The notes: generated by a model not told the origin, from the sequence alone. Numbered from the stretch's first letter, positions 8,082-15,405 are shown. The stretch is DNA of 25,759 nt from Gammaproteobacteria bacterium (GCA_028282395.1 JANQHY010000076.1:1-25759); one strand, 5' to 3'. Made by a program: numbers and translations.

Positions 8082-11000
8082 ATGTATAAATATCTCATAT
8101 CAGGCGTATTAAGTTGCTTTTTAGTATTGCCCATTTGTGCTCAATCCGCGCCACAATACAGTTTCAATTATGAATCGGGTAAGACAACTGCCACTTCGCC
8201 ATTGGGAGGGATTGATGAAACCACTTTTGCGCCAGATAAGCGAATTTTATCTGAACTGGTTTTACCAAGGGATAGAAGTTCGATGGCGCAAACGCTCTAT
8301 ACCTATGATGCCAATGATTATCCAGCGACAGTCACTTATCCTAATGGTTCGCGTTATATAACTCACTATAACCCTCAGGGGCTGCTATTATCGGAAACAG
8401 ACAGTGCGGACACGCCATTAGCGTTTACCACTAACTATACATGGACAGCTGACAGATTGCCACAAACGGTGGCATACAGTAGTGGTTTAACTATCCGTTA
8501 TACCTATGATACTCACCGTAAACCACTGACTGTTACGAAGACAGATGGCGAAATTTCACCTGTTTGGTATTACACCTATGACAAATGGGGACAAACATTA
8601 ACCGCACAGGCACCCTATAATGATAGCGACCATGTGCTGAAATATACCTATAATAGTGGTGAGCTATTATCCTCTCTTACTAATCAACTTGGTCAGACCG
8701 TTACCTATAATCAATATGATGAAATGGGGAATGTTCTTTCCGAAACAGATGAGAATAATGTTACCACGACTTATACTTATGATGCGTTAGGGTTATTGCT
8801 AACTTCGACAATAAATGGTGCTACCACCAGCTTCTCTTATGACAAAAATAGTCACTTCTCTACAGTAACAACGCCTGAAGGCATTATAAAACATTACCAA
8901 TATAATTACTGGAGTGATTTAAAACAGTTAACCGATGCCAATGGTAATAAAACTATTCAGACCATTGATTCAATGGGGAATGTCACGCAAAAAGTTGTTC
9001 AGGACAGCCTTGGCAATGAGCGCTACAAAATTAACTATGCCTATAACTCATTAAATGAATTAAAATCGATTACTGATGCGAATGGTAATATCACTAGCCT
9101 TTATTATGATCCCTCCGGGAATTTAACTAAACAGGTGAATGCGCAAGGCGCCCAAACCCAGAATCAATATAATGTTAGCAACCAAGTTAAACAAAGCAAA
9201 AATGCGTTATCCAATACTGCTTATTTTACCTATACGCCTGCCGGCAATGTTGCCTCAATTACTGATTATAACGGTAATAAGACCAGCTATCAGTACAATG
9301 CGTTTAATCAATTAACGCAGGTGTCTAGTCCAGATAGAGGCACAATTACCTATCACTATAATACCAAAGGGCAATTGCAATCACAGACGGATGGTAATGC
9401 CAACACACGAACCTATGTTTACGATCAATTAAACCGAGTCATTGCGGTCAACCATAATGGTAATGCCATTAAGCAATATACCTACGATCAGGGGCAGTAT
9501 GGCATTGGCCGCTTGTCAGCAAGCAGCTACCAAAATAGTGAAATTGATAATAGTTATGATGCATTTGGAAATGTTATACAGCAGGACTATATCATCAATG
9601 GCAATAAATATAGTGTTGCTTATGCCTATAATAAAGATCAGCAGATAAAAACCCTTACCTATCCAAGCGGGTTAATTGTGAATTTTACTCGCGATAAAGT
9701 AGGCAACATCAATGCGATTAATGCAGAGAACGCTGCTCAGCAGATTTCCATTGCTGCAGATATCGCCTACCTACCGTTTGGTCCGGTGCAGTCATTAACC
9801 TATGGTAATGGTAGCCAATTAACGCGAACCTATGATGAAGCCTACCAACTCCTCAAACAAACCGTATCGGGCGTAGCCGAAGATAGTTATGTTTATGACA
9901 AGATTGGTAATATTACCCAGTTTGTCAGCACCAATGACCCTGATAAAAGCAAAAGCTATGCGTACGATGCCATTGAACGCCTGACCGCGATGAAATCAGC
10001 ACTGGAAACAGAGGATTTCAGCTATGATGCCAATAGTAATCGTTTAACCTATAACAGCAGCAAGCAAGGTAAGGTTAGTTACGAGTATGATTACGCTAGT
10101 AATCGATTGCAGACCTATCAGGATAGTAATAAGAAAAATAGTGTCAGCCATGACAAGAATGGCAATATCACTGCTTTGGGGGATTTGTCATTCAGCTATG
10201 ACGTTTTTAATAACCTCATTGCGGTTAAGAAAAATAGTCAACCAGTTGCCAGCTATCAATACAATTCAAACAATCAGCGGGTTACCAAACTGGTTAATGG
10301 GGTCAGTACCCTATTTGTCTATGATATTAATGGTAAACTACTAGAAATCAGGCAAGCCAATTCAATCACTGATATTGTTTACCTGAATGGTGAACCGATT
10401 GCACAACTGGTTAATGGCAAAATCTACTATTTTGTCAATGACGCTTTGGGCACACCTGAATACCTGACCGGCGCTAACGGCGAGAAGCCGTGGTCAGGCA
10501 ATATTTATCCGTTCAAGGTTGATGCATCGGGACAGGTGCAGCAGGACTTGCGCTTTTCCGGCCAGATCAATAATAGTGAAACCGGGCTGGTCTATAATAA
10601 CGCGCGTGAGTATGTGCCATTTTTAGGCCGCTATCTCCAGGCCGACCCCTCAGGCTTGCGCGGCCGCTCATTTAATAATTATACCTATGCGAAAAATAAC
10701 CCGGTCAATCTGCTCGATACAACGGGCCGTTGCCCTATCTGTATTGAGGAAGAGGCATCTATTCTTGGTGGTGATCTTGCTGCCGGCGTAGGTGGAGAAG
10801 GCGCTGGAACAAGCTTTACTCAACAAGAAGTAATTGCTGAAGAGGCAGAGATGGCAAGGTCGGCGCAAGCCGAGCCTGAAGATATTGCCTCAGAGACACA
10901 GGCAGCAAAAGAGGGAGAGGCTTGTGCAGTTAAGAAAGTTAATGGTAGAATACCGATTAATAGTAAATATGCAGGTAAAGAACATCCAGAAGGGACTTAT

Positions 11001-11249
11001 TTCAAAGAGTCCGGTTTCCCTGATTTTGATCCATATTCAATAAATAATCAGGATGTTGAGGGGCTGACAGGAAATTATAAAATTGATGAGCGTTTAACTA
11101 ATAAACAAGCTGGATACAAAAAGACGCCAGAAGGTTATGTTTGGCATCATCATGAAAATGGTAAGACGATGCAATTAATTCCAAAAGCGATTCATAACGC
11201 TGTACGCCATACCGGTGGCGCAGCAATTATTAGGGGGTGTATTAAGTAA
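8082..11249 (+). CDS. Rhs repeat protein with C-terminal WHH-type nuclease toxin
   Basis: A 1055-residue polymorphic toxin. It has its own signal peptide (MYKYLISGVLSCFLVLPIC, cleavage near AQSA). The body (~30-850) is a long run of YD repeats (such as TYTYDALGLLLTS and YQYNAFNQLTQVSSPDRG) that form the Rhs shell. The core ends with NNAREYVPFLGRYLQADPSG (Asp855) and, 20 residues on, DTTGR (Asp879). After a low-complexity linker rich in Glu/Ala/Gly (~880-950), the tip holds VNGRIPINSKYAGKEHPEG, GFPDFDPY and GYVWHHHENGKTMQLIPK (WHHH near 1021-1024), then HNAVRHTGG. This is the HNH/Endo VII fold with WHH signature, predicted to cut nucleic acid. TAGGA 8 nt upstream supports the start. Its stop overlaps the ATG of the first immunity gene by one base (TAATG). 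Target and delivery route are not visible. Confidence 0.9.
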   Translation: MYKYLISGVLSCFLVLPICAQSAPQYSFNYESGKTTATSPLGGIDETTFAPDKRILSELVLPRDRSSMAQTLYTYDANDYPATVTYPNGSRYITHYNPQGLLLSETDSADTPLAFTTNYTWTADRLPQTVAYSSGLTIRYTYDTHRKPLTVTKTDGEISPVWYYTYDKWGQTLTAQAPYNDSDHVLKYTYNSGELLSSLTNQLGQTVTYNQYDEMGNVLSETDENNVTTTYTYDALGLLLTSTINGATTSFSYDKNSHFSTVTTPEGIIKHYQYNYWSDLKQLTDANGNKTIQTIDSMGNVTQKVVQDSLGNERYKINYAYNSLNELKSITDANGNITSLYYDPSGNLTKQVNAQGAQTQNQYNVSNQVKQSKNALSNTAYFTYTPAGNVASITDYNGNKTSYQYNAFNQLTQVSSPDRGTITYHYNTKGQLQSQTDGNANTRTYVYDQLNRVIAVNHNGNAIKQYTYDQGQYGIGRLSASSYQNSEIDNSYDAFGNVIQQDYIINGNKYSVAYAYNKDQQIKTLTYPSGLIVNFTRDKVGNINAINAENAAQQISIAADIAYLPFGPVQSLTYGNGSQLTRTYDEAYQLLKQTVSGVAEDSYVYDKIGNITQFVSTNDPDKSKSYAYDAIERLTAMKSALETEDFSYDANSNRLTYNSSKQGKVSYEYDYASNRLQTYQDSNKKNSVSHDKNGNITALGDLSFSYDVFNNLIAVKKNSQPVASYQYNSNNQRVTKLVNGVSTLFVYDINGKLLEIRQANSITDIVYLNGEPIAQLVNGKIYYFVNDALGTPEYLTGANGEKPWSGNIYPFKVDASGQVQQDLRFSGQINNSETGLVYNNAREYVPFLGRYLQADPSGLRGRSFNNYTYAKNNPVNLLDTTGRCPICIEEEASILGGDLAAGVGGEGAGTSFTQQEVIAEEAEMARSAQAEPEDIASETQAAKEGEACAVKKVNGRIPINSKYAGKEHPEGTYFKESGFPDFDPYSINNQDVEGLTGNYKIDERLTNKQAGYKKTPEGYVWHHHENGKTMQLIPKAIHNAVRHTGGAAIIRGCIK

Positions 11250-11668
11250 TGAAATTTAATTTTGATTTTGAGAATATTAAAAAAATTAATCGGGATGCCA
11301 TCAAGGTATTTGAAAAGCAGTATAATGTAGCGATTCCAATGCATCTTATGGCGCTAGTGGAAGAGTTAAATGGTGCTTATGTTGGTAATGCAAGTGTTGG
11401 AAACAGTGTGAGTGGGAATGCCGATGAATTGTATGGGATTCATGGATTTGTTAATTTTTCTGAGATAGAGGATGAGGCGAGATATATTGATGCGCCAACA
11501 CAGGAGTATCTTCCTTTTGCCTTTGATGGCTGCGGTAATTACTTCTTACTTAATTTATCAACAGATCAGGTCTCTTTCTGGGATCATGAATTTGAGTATC
11601 CAGAGAATATGACATTGATTGCCAACTCACTTGATGCATTTATACAAGCGATATATCGTGACTCATAG
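11249..11668 (+). CDS. SUKH (SMI1/KNR4) immunity protein 1, probable cognate
   Basis: A 139-residue cytoplasmic SUKH-superfamily protein. SUKH proteins neutralise nuclease toxins of contact-dependent systems, including HNH/Endo VII types. Seen here: MKFNFDFENIKKI at the start, then IPMHLMALVEELNGAYVGN (the SUKH IPxxLxxLxxxxNG motif), then YGIHGFVNFSEIED, YLPFAFDGCGNYFLL and FWDHEFEYPENM (the GNYxxL...WDHE core). Its ATG overlaps the Rhs stop codon, which ties its translation to the toxin and makes it the most likely cognate immunity gene. The reading frame continues past the TAG stop for another 30 sense codons that resemble the C-tail of the third copy, so the protein seems to have lost a tail. 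Confidence 0.88.
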   Translation: MKFNFDFENIKKINRDAIKVFEKQYNVAIPMHLMALVEELNGAYVGNASVGNSVSGNADELYGIHGFVNFSEIEDEARYIDAPTQEYLPFAFDGCGNYFLLNLSTDQVSFWDHEFEYPENMTLIANSLDAFIQAIYRDS

Positions 11669-11761
11669 CGTGCAATCAATGGAGCATTAAAAGTCATTAT
11701 ATCAAAAACAGGGATTGCATTTAAAAAGAAAATAATTAAACTAGAACCGACTGAAAGATAG
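11669..11761 (+). pseudogene. Stop-separated C-tail of SUKH protein 1
   Basis: In the same frame as the first SUKH gene, directly after its TAG, 30 sense codons run to a second TAG (11759-11761). They include TGIAFKKKIIKL, which aligns with the tails of the third and fifth copies (DPEFKKKMIKLGI and DPVFEEKMIKLGI). The stretch is therefore a former part of the gene, cut off by a premature stop and now lying in the spacer. Confidence 0.75.
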
Positions 11762-11823
11762 ACAATTAAAAACAGAATAATTAGTGGTTATCAGATAGTC
11801 AGTTACCTACTAAAGGGGGGATA

Positions 11824-12243
11824 ATGAAATTTAATTTTGACTTTGAAGATGTTGAAGAGATTGATAGAAATGCTATCAAGGTGTTTGAAAAGCAGTATGG
11901 TATAGTGATTCCAAGGCATCTAATGGCATTAATTAATGAACTGAATGGCGCTTATTTTCGAAAAGCTTGTGTTGGAAATAGCGTGAGCCCCCATAAGGGT
12001 GATTTATATGATGTGCATGAATTTGTTAATTTTTCTAGGATAGAGGGAACAGCTCATTACGTTGATGCGCCAACGCAAGAGTATTTGCCTTTTGCACTTG
12101 ATTGTTGTGGCAATTATTTTCTACTGAATCTGACTACCGATCAAGTCTATTTCTGGGATCATGAATTTGAGTATCCAGAGAATATGACATTGATTGCCAA
12201 CTCACTTGATGCATTTATACAAGCGATATATCGAGACTCATAG
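11824..12243 (+). CDS. SUKH immunity protein 2
   Basis: A 139-residue SUKH-family immunity homologue, the second in the array. It shares the frame of copy 1: MKFNFDFEDVEEI start, IPRHLMALINELNGAYF, YDVHEFVNFSRIEG, YLPFALDCCGNYFLL and FWDHEFEYPENM. The N-terminal ~100 residues differ clearly from copy 1, whereas the last ~35 are nearly identical. A ribosome binding site of the AAAGGGGGG type lies just upstream (...GGGGGGATAATG). It probably protects against a related but distinct toxin tip, or is a decayed spare; it is not directly downstream of any toxin gene now. Confidence 0.85.
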   Translation: MKFNFDFEDVEEIDRNAIKVFEKQYGIVIPRHLMALINELNGAYFRKACVGNSVSPHKGDLYDVHEFVNFSRIEGTAHYVDAPTQEYLPFALDCCGNYFLLNLTTDQVYFWDHEFEYPENMTLIANSLDAFIQAIYRDS

Positions 12244-12336
12244 CGTGCAATCAATGGAGCATTAAAAGTCATTATATCAAAAACAGGGACTGCATTTAAA
12301 AAGAAAATAATTAGACTACAGCCGACTGAAAGATAG
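12244..12336 (+). pseudogene. Stop-separated C-tail of SUKH protein 2
   Basis: The same arrangement as after copy 1: 30 in-frame codons between the TAG of the gene and a second TAG at 12334-12336, including TGTAFKKKIIRL. It differs from the first relic by only a few bases, so the premature stop predates the duplication or was spread by gene conversion. Confidence 0.75.
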
Positions 12337-12398
12337 ACAATTAAAAACAGAATAAGTAGTGACTATCAGATAGTCAGTTACTTTCTAAGAGAAGAATA

Positions 12399-12938
12399 AT
12401 GAAATTTAATTTTGATTTTGAGAATATTAAAAAAATTGATCGAGATGCCATCAAAGCGTTTGAAAAGAAGTATCGCGTTGAGATTCCGAACCATCTTATG
12501 GCATTAATTGATGAACTAAACGGAGCCTATTTGGGTGATACTGAAGTTGGAAATAGTGTGAATCCTAATGCCGGTGAATTGTATGGAGTTCATGGCTTTG
12601 TTAACTTTTCTGAGGTAGAGGGTGAGGCAATATATATTGATGCGCCTACGCAGGAGTATCTTCCTTTTGCATTTGATGAGTGTGGTAATTACTTTCTGCT
12701 TAAGCTAGCTACCGATGAGGTTTATTTCTGGGATCATGAATTTGAATATCCGGAAAATATGCGGTTGATTGCTAACTCGCTTGATGTTTTTATTCAATCC
12801 ATACGCCCATATGAAAATGATGAAAATGATGAAAATGATGAAATGCCCGTTAAAACGAAATCAACGCGCTCATGGATAGACCCAGAATTCAAGAAGAAGA
12901 TGATTAAACTGGGAATCATGAAAGACGATAAAGAATAA
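12399..12938 (+). CDS. SUKH immunity protein 3, with full C-tail
   Basis: A 179-residue SUKH protein, the first in the array that keeps a C-terminal extension. The SUKH domain (residues 1-~132) has MKFNFDFENIKKIDRD, IPNHLMALIDELNGAYLGD, YGVHGFVNFSEVEG, FDECGNYFLLKL and FWDHEFEYPENM. The tail begins with three exact 9-bp repeats (GAAAATGAT, 12813-12839) encoding an acidic ENDENDEND stretch. It ends with RSWIDPEFKKKMIKLGI, a motif also found in copy 5 and, as relics, after copies 1 and 2. A GAGAAG ribosome binding site is present. Function in immunity is inferred from the family and location; which toxin tip it recognises is unknown. Confidence 0.85.
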   Translation: MKFNFDFENIKKIDRDAIKAFEKKYRVEIPNHLMALIDELNGAYLGDTEVGNSVNPNAGELYGVHGFVNFSEVEGEAIYIDAPTQEYLPFAFDECGNYFLLKLATDEVYFWDHEFEYPENMRLIANSLDVFIQSIRPYENDENDENDEMPVKTKSTRSWIDPEFKKKMIKLGIMKDDKE

Positions 12939-12989
12939 ACAGATGTTATAAAATAATTTTTAATAGTAACTGACTTAAGGGGGGAAATA

Positions 12990-13643
12990 ATGAAATTTAA
13001 CTTTGATTTTGACAACATTAAAAAGATTGATGCCGATGCCGTGAAGGCATTTGAAAAGAAATATGACGTCGCGATTCCAACGCATCTTGTCGAATTAATG
13101 AGAGAGTTGAATGGTTCGCATGTTAAAAACGGTGCCGCAACGCGTCCTGACGATGTTTATGGTATTCATGGTTTTGTTGACCTCTCTGAAATCGAGAAAG
13201 AGGTTGGCTACCTTGATACGCCGATCGAGACTTATCTTCCAATTGCCTTTGATCCCTGCGGTAACTACTTTTTGCTTGAGCTTGCTTCCGATCAGATCTA
13301 TTTCTGGGATCATGAGGTTGAGTATCCGTACAATATGACGTTGCTGTTTAATTCATTAGATGACTTTATTGCATCGATTCAGGTTGAAAGCAATGATAAA
13401 GAGAGTGAGTATGTTGAGGTCAATGTTGGCCTGTCAGGGAACTACTGTGAGGACAGTAAATTAATAAATCAGCGCTCAGGTAATTCAGAAACCCCTGAAG
13501 GGTATGTTTGGCATCATCATGAGAATTGTAAGACGATGCAGTTGGTGCCAAAAGATATTCACAACAGTGTCAGGCATACAGGTGGCGCAACGATTATTAA
13601 ATCTAAGAAACAAGCCTACACTAATTGCGGGAGCAAGAAATGA
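12990..13643 (+). CDS. SUKH immunity domain fused to a truncated WHH nuclease tip
   Basis: A 217-residue hybrid. Residues 1-~132 are a SUKH domain (MKFNFDFDNIKKI, IPTHLVELMRELNGSHV, YGIHGFVDLSEIE, DPCGNYFLLEL, FWDHEVEYPYNM). From ~146 the sequence switches to toxin: GLSGNYCEDSKLINQ, TPEGYVWHHHENCKTMQLV and HNSVRHTGGATIIK. This aligns with the last ~65 residues of the Rhs nuclease tip, with Gly changed to Cys after HHEN. The WHHH (174-177) and later HNS/RHTGG residues remain, but the front half of the nuclease domain (the NSKYAGK...GFPDFDPY part) is missing. The usual RSW(I/V)DP tail is replaced. The next immunity gene starts on its stop (ATGA), copying the Rhs/SUKH1 layout. A GGGGGG ribosome binding site precedes it. 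Best explanation: an orphan toxin tip fused in frame to the upstream immunity gene after a deletion. Confidence 0.88.
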   Translation: MKFNFDFDNIKKIDADAVKAFEKKYDVAIPTHLVELMRELNGSHVKNGAATRPDDVYGIHGFVDLSEIEKEVGYLDTPIETYLPIAFDPCGNYFLLELASDQIYFWDHEVEYPYNMTLLFNSLDDFIASIQVESNDKESEYVEVNVGLSGNYCEDSKLINQRSGNSETPEGYVWHHHENCKTMQLVPKDIHNSVRHTGGATIIKSKKQAYTNCGSKK

Positions 13644-14143
13644 AATTTAACTTTGATTTTGAGAATATTAAAAAAATTGATAAGGATGCTATCAAGGCGT
13701 TTGAAAAGAAGCATGGCGTTGAGATTCCCAGTCATCTTATGGCATTAGTTAATGAACTTAACGGTGCTTATACTGGTAATAGTGTGATTAAGCTTAAAGG
13801 CGGGTTATATGGTGTTCAAGGGTTTGTTGATTTTTCTCAGATAGAATGGCAAGCGCATTATACTGATGCACCAACACGTGAGTATCTTCCTATAGCTTTT
13901 AGTGGTTCTGGAGACTATTTCTTACTTCAGTTTGCAACCGATCAGATTTATTTCTGCGATCATGAACTTGAGTACCCAGAAAATATGACGCTGCTTTTCG
14001 ATTCACTTGATGAGTTTATTCAAGCGATACAGCGGCCAACAGGTGATGAAGTGGACGTTAAACCAAAGTTAATACGCTCTTGGGTAGACCCTGTATTTGA
14101 AGAAAAGATGATTAAACTAGGCATCAAAAAAAACAGTAAATAG
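13640..14143 (+). CDS. SUKH immunity protein 5
   Basis: A 167-residue SUKH protein. The longer frame opens with TTG at 13625, but ATG at 13640 aligns with all other copies (MKFNFDFENIKKID) and has a GCGGGAG ribosome binding site. It overlaps the stop of the fused copy by 4 bp (ATGA). Domain signs: IPSHLMALVNELNGAY, YGVQGFVDFSQIE, GSGDYFLLQF and FCDHELEYPENM. The usual FWDHE is FCDHE and CGNY is SGDY, so this copy departs from the core. The tail RSWVDPVFEEKMIKLGI is kept. It directly follows a toxin-tip fragment and may once have been the cognate immunity gene of that tip. Confidence 0.85.
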   Translation: MKFNFDFENIKKIDKDAIKAFEKKHGVEIPSHLMALVNELNGAYTGNSVIKLKGGLYGVQGFVDFSQIEWQAHYTDAPTREYLPIAFSGSGDYFLLQFATDQIYFCDHELEYPENMTLLFDSLDEFIQAIQRPTGDEVDVKPKLIRSWVDPVFEEKMIKLGIKKNSK

Positions 14144-14370
14144 GAATATATTGATGCGCCAATGCAAGAGTATCTGTCCTTTGCATTTGGCTACTGATGA
14201 GTTTTTTTTGCGATCATGAATTTGAGTCTCTCAAGAATATGACACCGCTTTATAATTCACTTGATCTATTTAAGCAATCCAGGCATCGAGATCAAGTAAC
14301 ATGCAGTCGATGTATTATTGCAAGTAATTAAGTCAAAGATGGCGATTGTATTTAAGAAAAAAAGATTAAA
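14144..14370 (+). pseudogene. Decayed sixth SUKH gene
   Basis: Directly after the stop of copy 5 the sequence resumes in the middle of a SUKH gene: YIDAPMQEYLSFAFG is readable. A gap of roughly 35 bp then removes the CGNYFLL segment. In another frame FCDHEFESLKNMTPLYNS and later KMAIVFKKKRL (the tail motif) follow. Start, first half and frame are lost. The junction at 14143/14144 joins the true 3' end of one copy to the interior of another, as expected from unequal recombination in a repeat array. The rest, up to 14414, shows nothing else. Confidence 0.8.
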
Positions 14371-14414
14371 TATAAGGCAAAGGGTTACGCCGATTTTATC
14401 GACTTCGCTATTTG

Positions 14415-14741
14415 CTAATGGCCCATAAAATGCATAGAGAGGCCATAAACTACTACGCCGGCAACAATACTGATAAAAATGTTACGGCGCCAGGCATGGA
14501 ACAGCAGTGTCACAATAATGCCGGATAGTTGTGGAATGCCATATGGGTAATGTAGATATGGTGCATCCTTTACTGAAAAGACAACCAGAATAACCATCAC
14601 AATGCCTGGTAGTGCTCTGCCGAGATAGATAATAATGGGGTGGTGTTTAAAGAAATTCATAAACATGAATGGCACCACGCGCAAGCTAAATGTCACCAGG
14701 CTCATGCAGAGAATAACAATCAGCAAATAGGTATTACTCAT
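14415..14741 (-). CDS. azlD: AzlD-like small subunit of branched-chain amino acid exporter
   Basis: A 108-residue protein with about four hydrophobic helices, the usual length for AzlD. The N-terminus YLLIVILCMSLVTFSLRVVP and the segment LGRALPGIVMVILVVFSVKD match the AzlD pattern (helix, then TxxxRxxP, then a LPxxVMxxLxV segment). AzlD pairs with AzlC (YgaZ/YgaH in E. coli) in the inner membrane to export branched-chain amino acids or related compounds. It overlaps the 3' end of azlC by 8 bp, so the pair is translationally linked. Confidence 0.88.
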   Translation of the reverse strand: MSNTYLLIVILCMSLVTFSLRVVPFMFMNFFKHHPIIIYLGRALPGIVMVILVVFSVKDAPYLHYPYGIPQLSGIIVTLLFHAWRRNIFISIVAGVVVYGLSMHFMGH

Positions 14742-15405
14742 GTTTTTTCTCCAGTGGATAGTAGCCTAATAGAATAATCGTGGCAATTGCCAATCCAGCG
14801 ACGAGCATCTGCTGATTAAAAAAGATCAAAGCAATGAGTATAGCAATAGCGGCAATCAGTAAGCTTTTATATTGTTTACTTACAATAATCTGTTCAAATG
14901 CCAGCACAATAAATAGTGCTGTCAAACTAAAGCCGAGAAAGCTTAAGTCAATCGTCAAGTAGTCTGCCAATAGTGCACCGATTAGTGAACCGAGTATCCA
15001 ATAACCATGCGAGAATAGAATAACATAAAAGTTGAATTGGTGGCCCTGCTGGCGATTTTTCTGTACCGATAGAATGGAGTAAGCTTCATCAGATAAGCCA
15101 AAAATCATATAGGCTTTTTTAAAGAAGTTGTCAGGGAAGCGATCAAGAAATGATAGGCCATAGAAAATATGGCGTAAATTGATAAATAGCGTGGCACTAA
15201 GAATCGATAGTAGGCCAGCGTGGTTAAGCAGTAACGTGATGGCAACGAATTGTGCTGCACCCGCATAAACCAAGATGCTCATCAGTGTTGCCAAATACCA
15301 GTTGCCACCAGCTTTTTGAAAAAGAAAACCGAAGGAGATGCCTAAAGCAATATAGCCAAACAGTGCCGGAAAGGAGGCTTTAAATGCCGCTATTTTATTG
15401 GGCAT
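14734..15405 (-). CDS. azlC: AzlC-like large subunit of branched-chain amino acid exporter
   Basis: A 223-residue polytopic inner-membrane protein. The motifs FPALFGYIALGISFGFLFQK, YAGAAQFVAITLLLNHAG, TLFINLRHIFYGLS and GLSDEAYSIL are classic AzlC/YgaZ signatures (Gly-Ala-x-Gln-Phe, NxRHxxY, DExF/Y). With AzlD it forms the exporter. The ATG at 15405 has only a weak ribosome binding site; a short ORF with a good one overlaps this start from upstream. The gene lies 74 bp downstream of the glycerophosphotransferase-like gene on the same strand, so the three probably form one transcript. Confidence 0.9.
   Translation of the reverse strand: MPNKIAAFKASFPALFGYIALGISFGFLFQKAGGNWYLATLMSILVYAGAAQFVAITLLLNHAGLLSILSATLFINLRHIFYGLSFLDRFPDNFFKKAYMIFGLSDEAYSILSVQKNRQQGHQFNFYVILFSHGYWILGSLIGALLADYLTIDLSFLGFSLTALFIVLAFEQIIVSKQYKSLLIAAIAILIALIFFNQQMLVAGLAIATIILLGYYPLEKKHE

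Larger units (their letters stand above)
11249..12398 (+). repeat. Two direct repeats of exactly 575 bp carrying SUKH genes
   Basis: Starts of the first three SUKH genes fall at 11249, 11824 and 12399, spaced 575 bp apart both times. Each unit consists of a 420-bp gene plus 155 bp that includes the tail relic. The 3' parts of the two units (from about GATCATGAATTTGAG in the gene to the AAAACAGAATAA stretch in the spacer) are nearly identical, whereas the 5' gene bodies differ much more. This points to duplication followed by homogenisation of the 3' part or by diversification of the body. Confidence 0.85.

Noticed and set aside
8060..8090. Split of the Rhs gene as a sequencing error or simple frameshift
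   Set aside because: The second frame has a complete signal peptide and a spaced ribosome binding site, which a base error would not produce.
11249..12938. The tandem SUKH units as a CRISPR-like or satellite repeat
   Set aside because: The period is set by complete coding genes with ribosome binding sites, so it is gene duplication.
13625..13639. TTG start for the fifth SUKH gene
   Set aside because: The ATG at 13640 aligns with every other copy and has the ribosome binding site.
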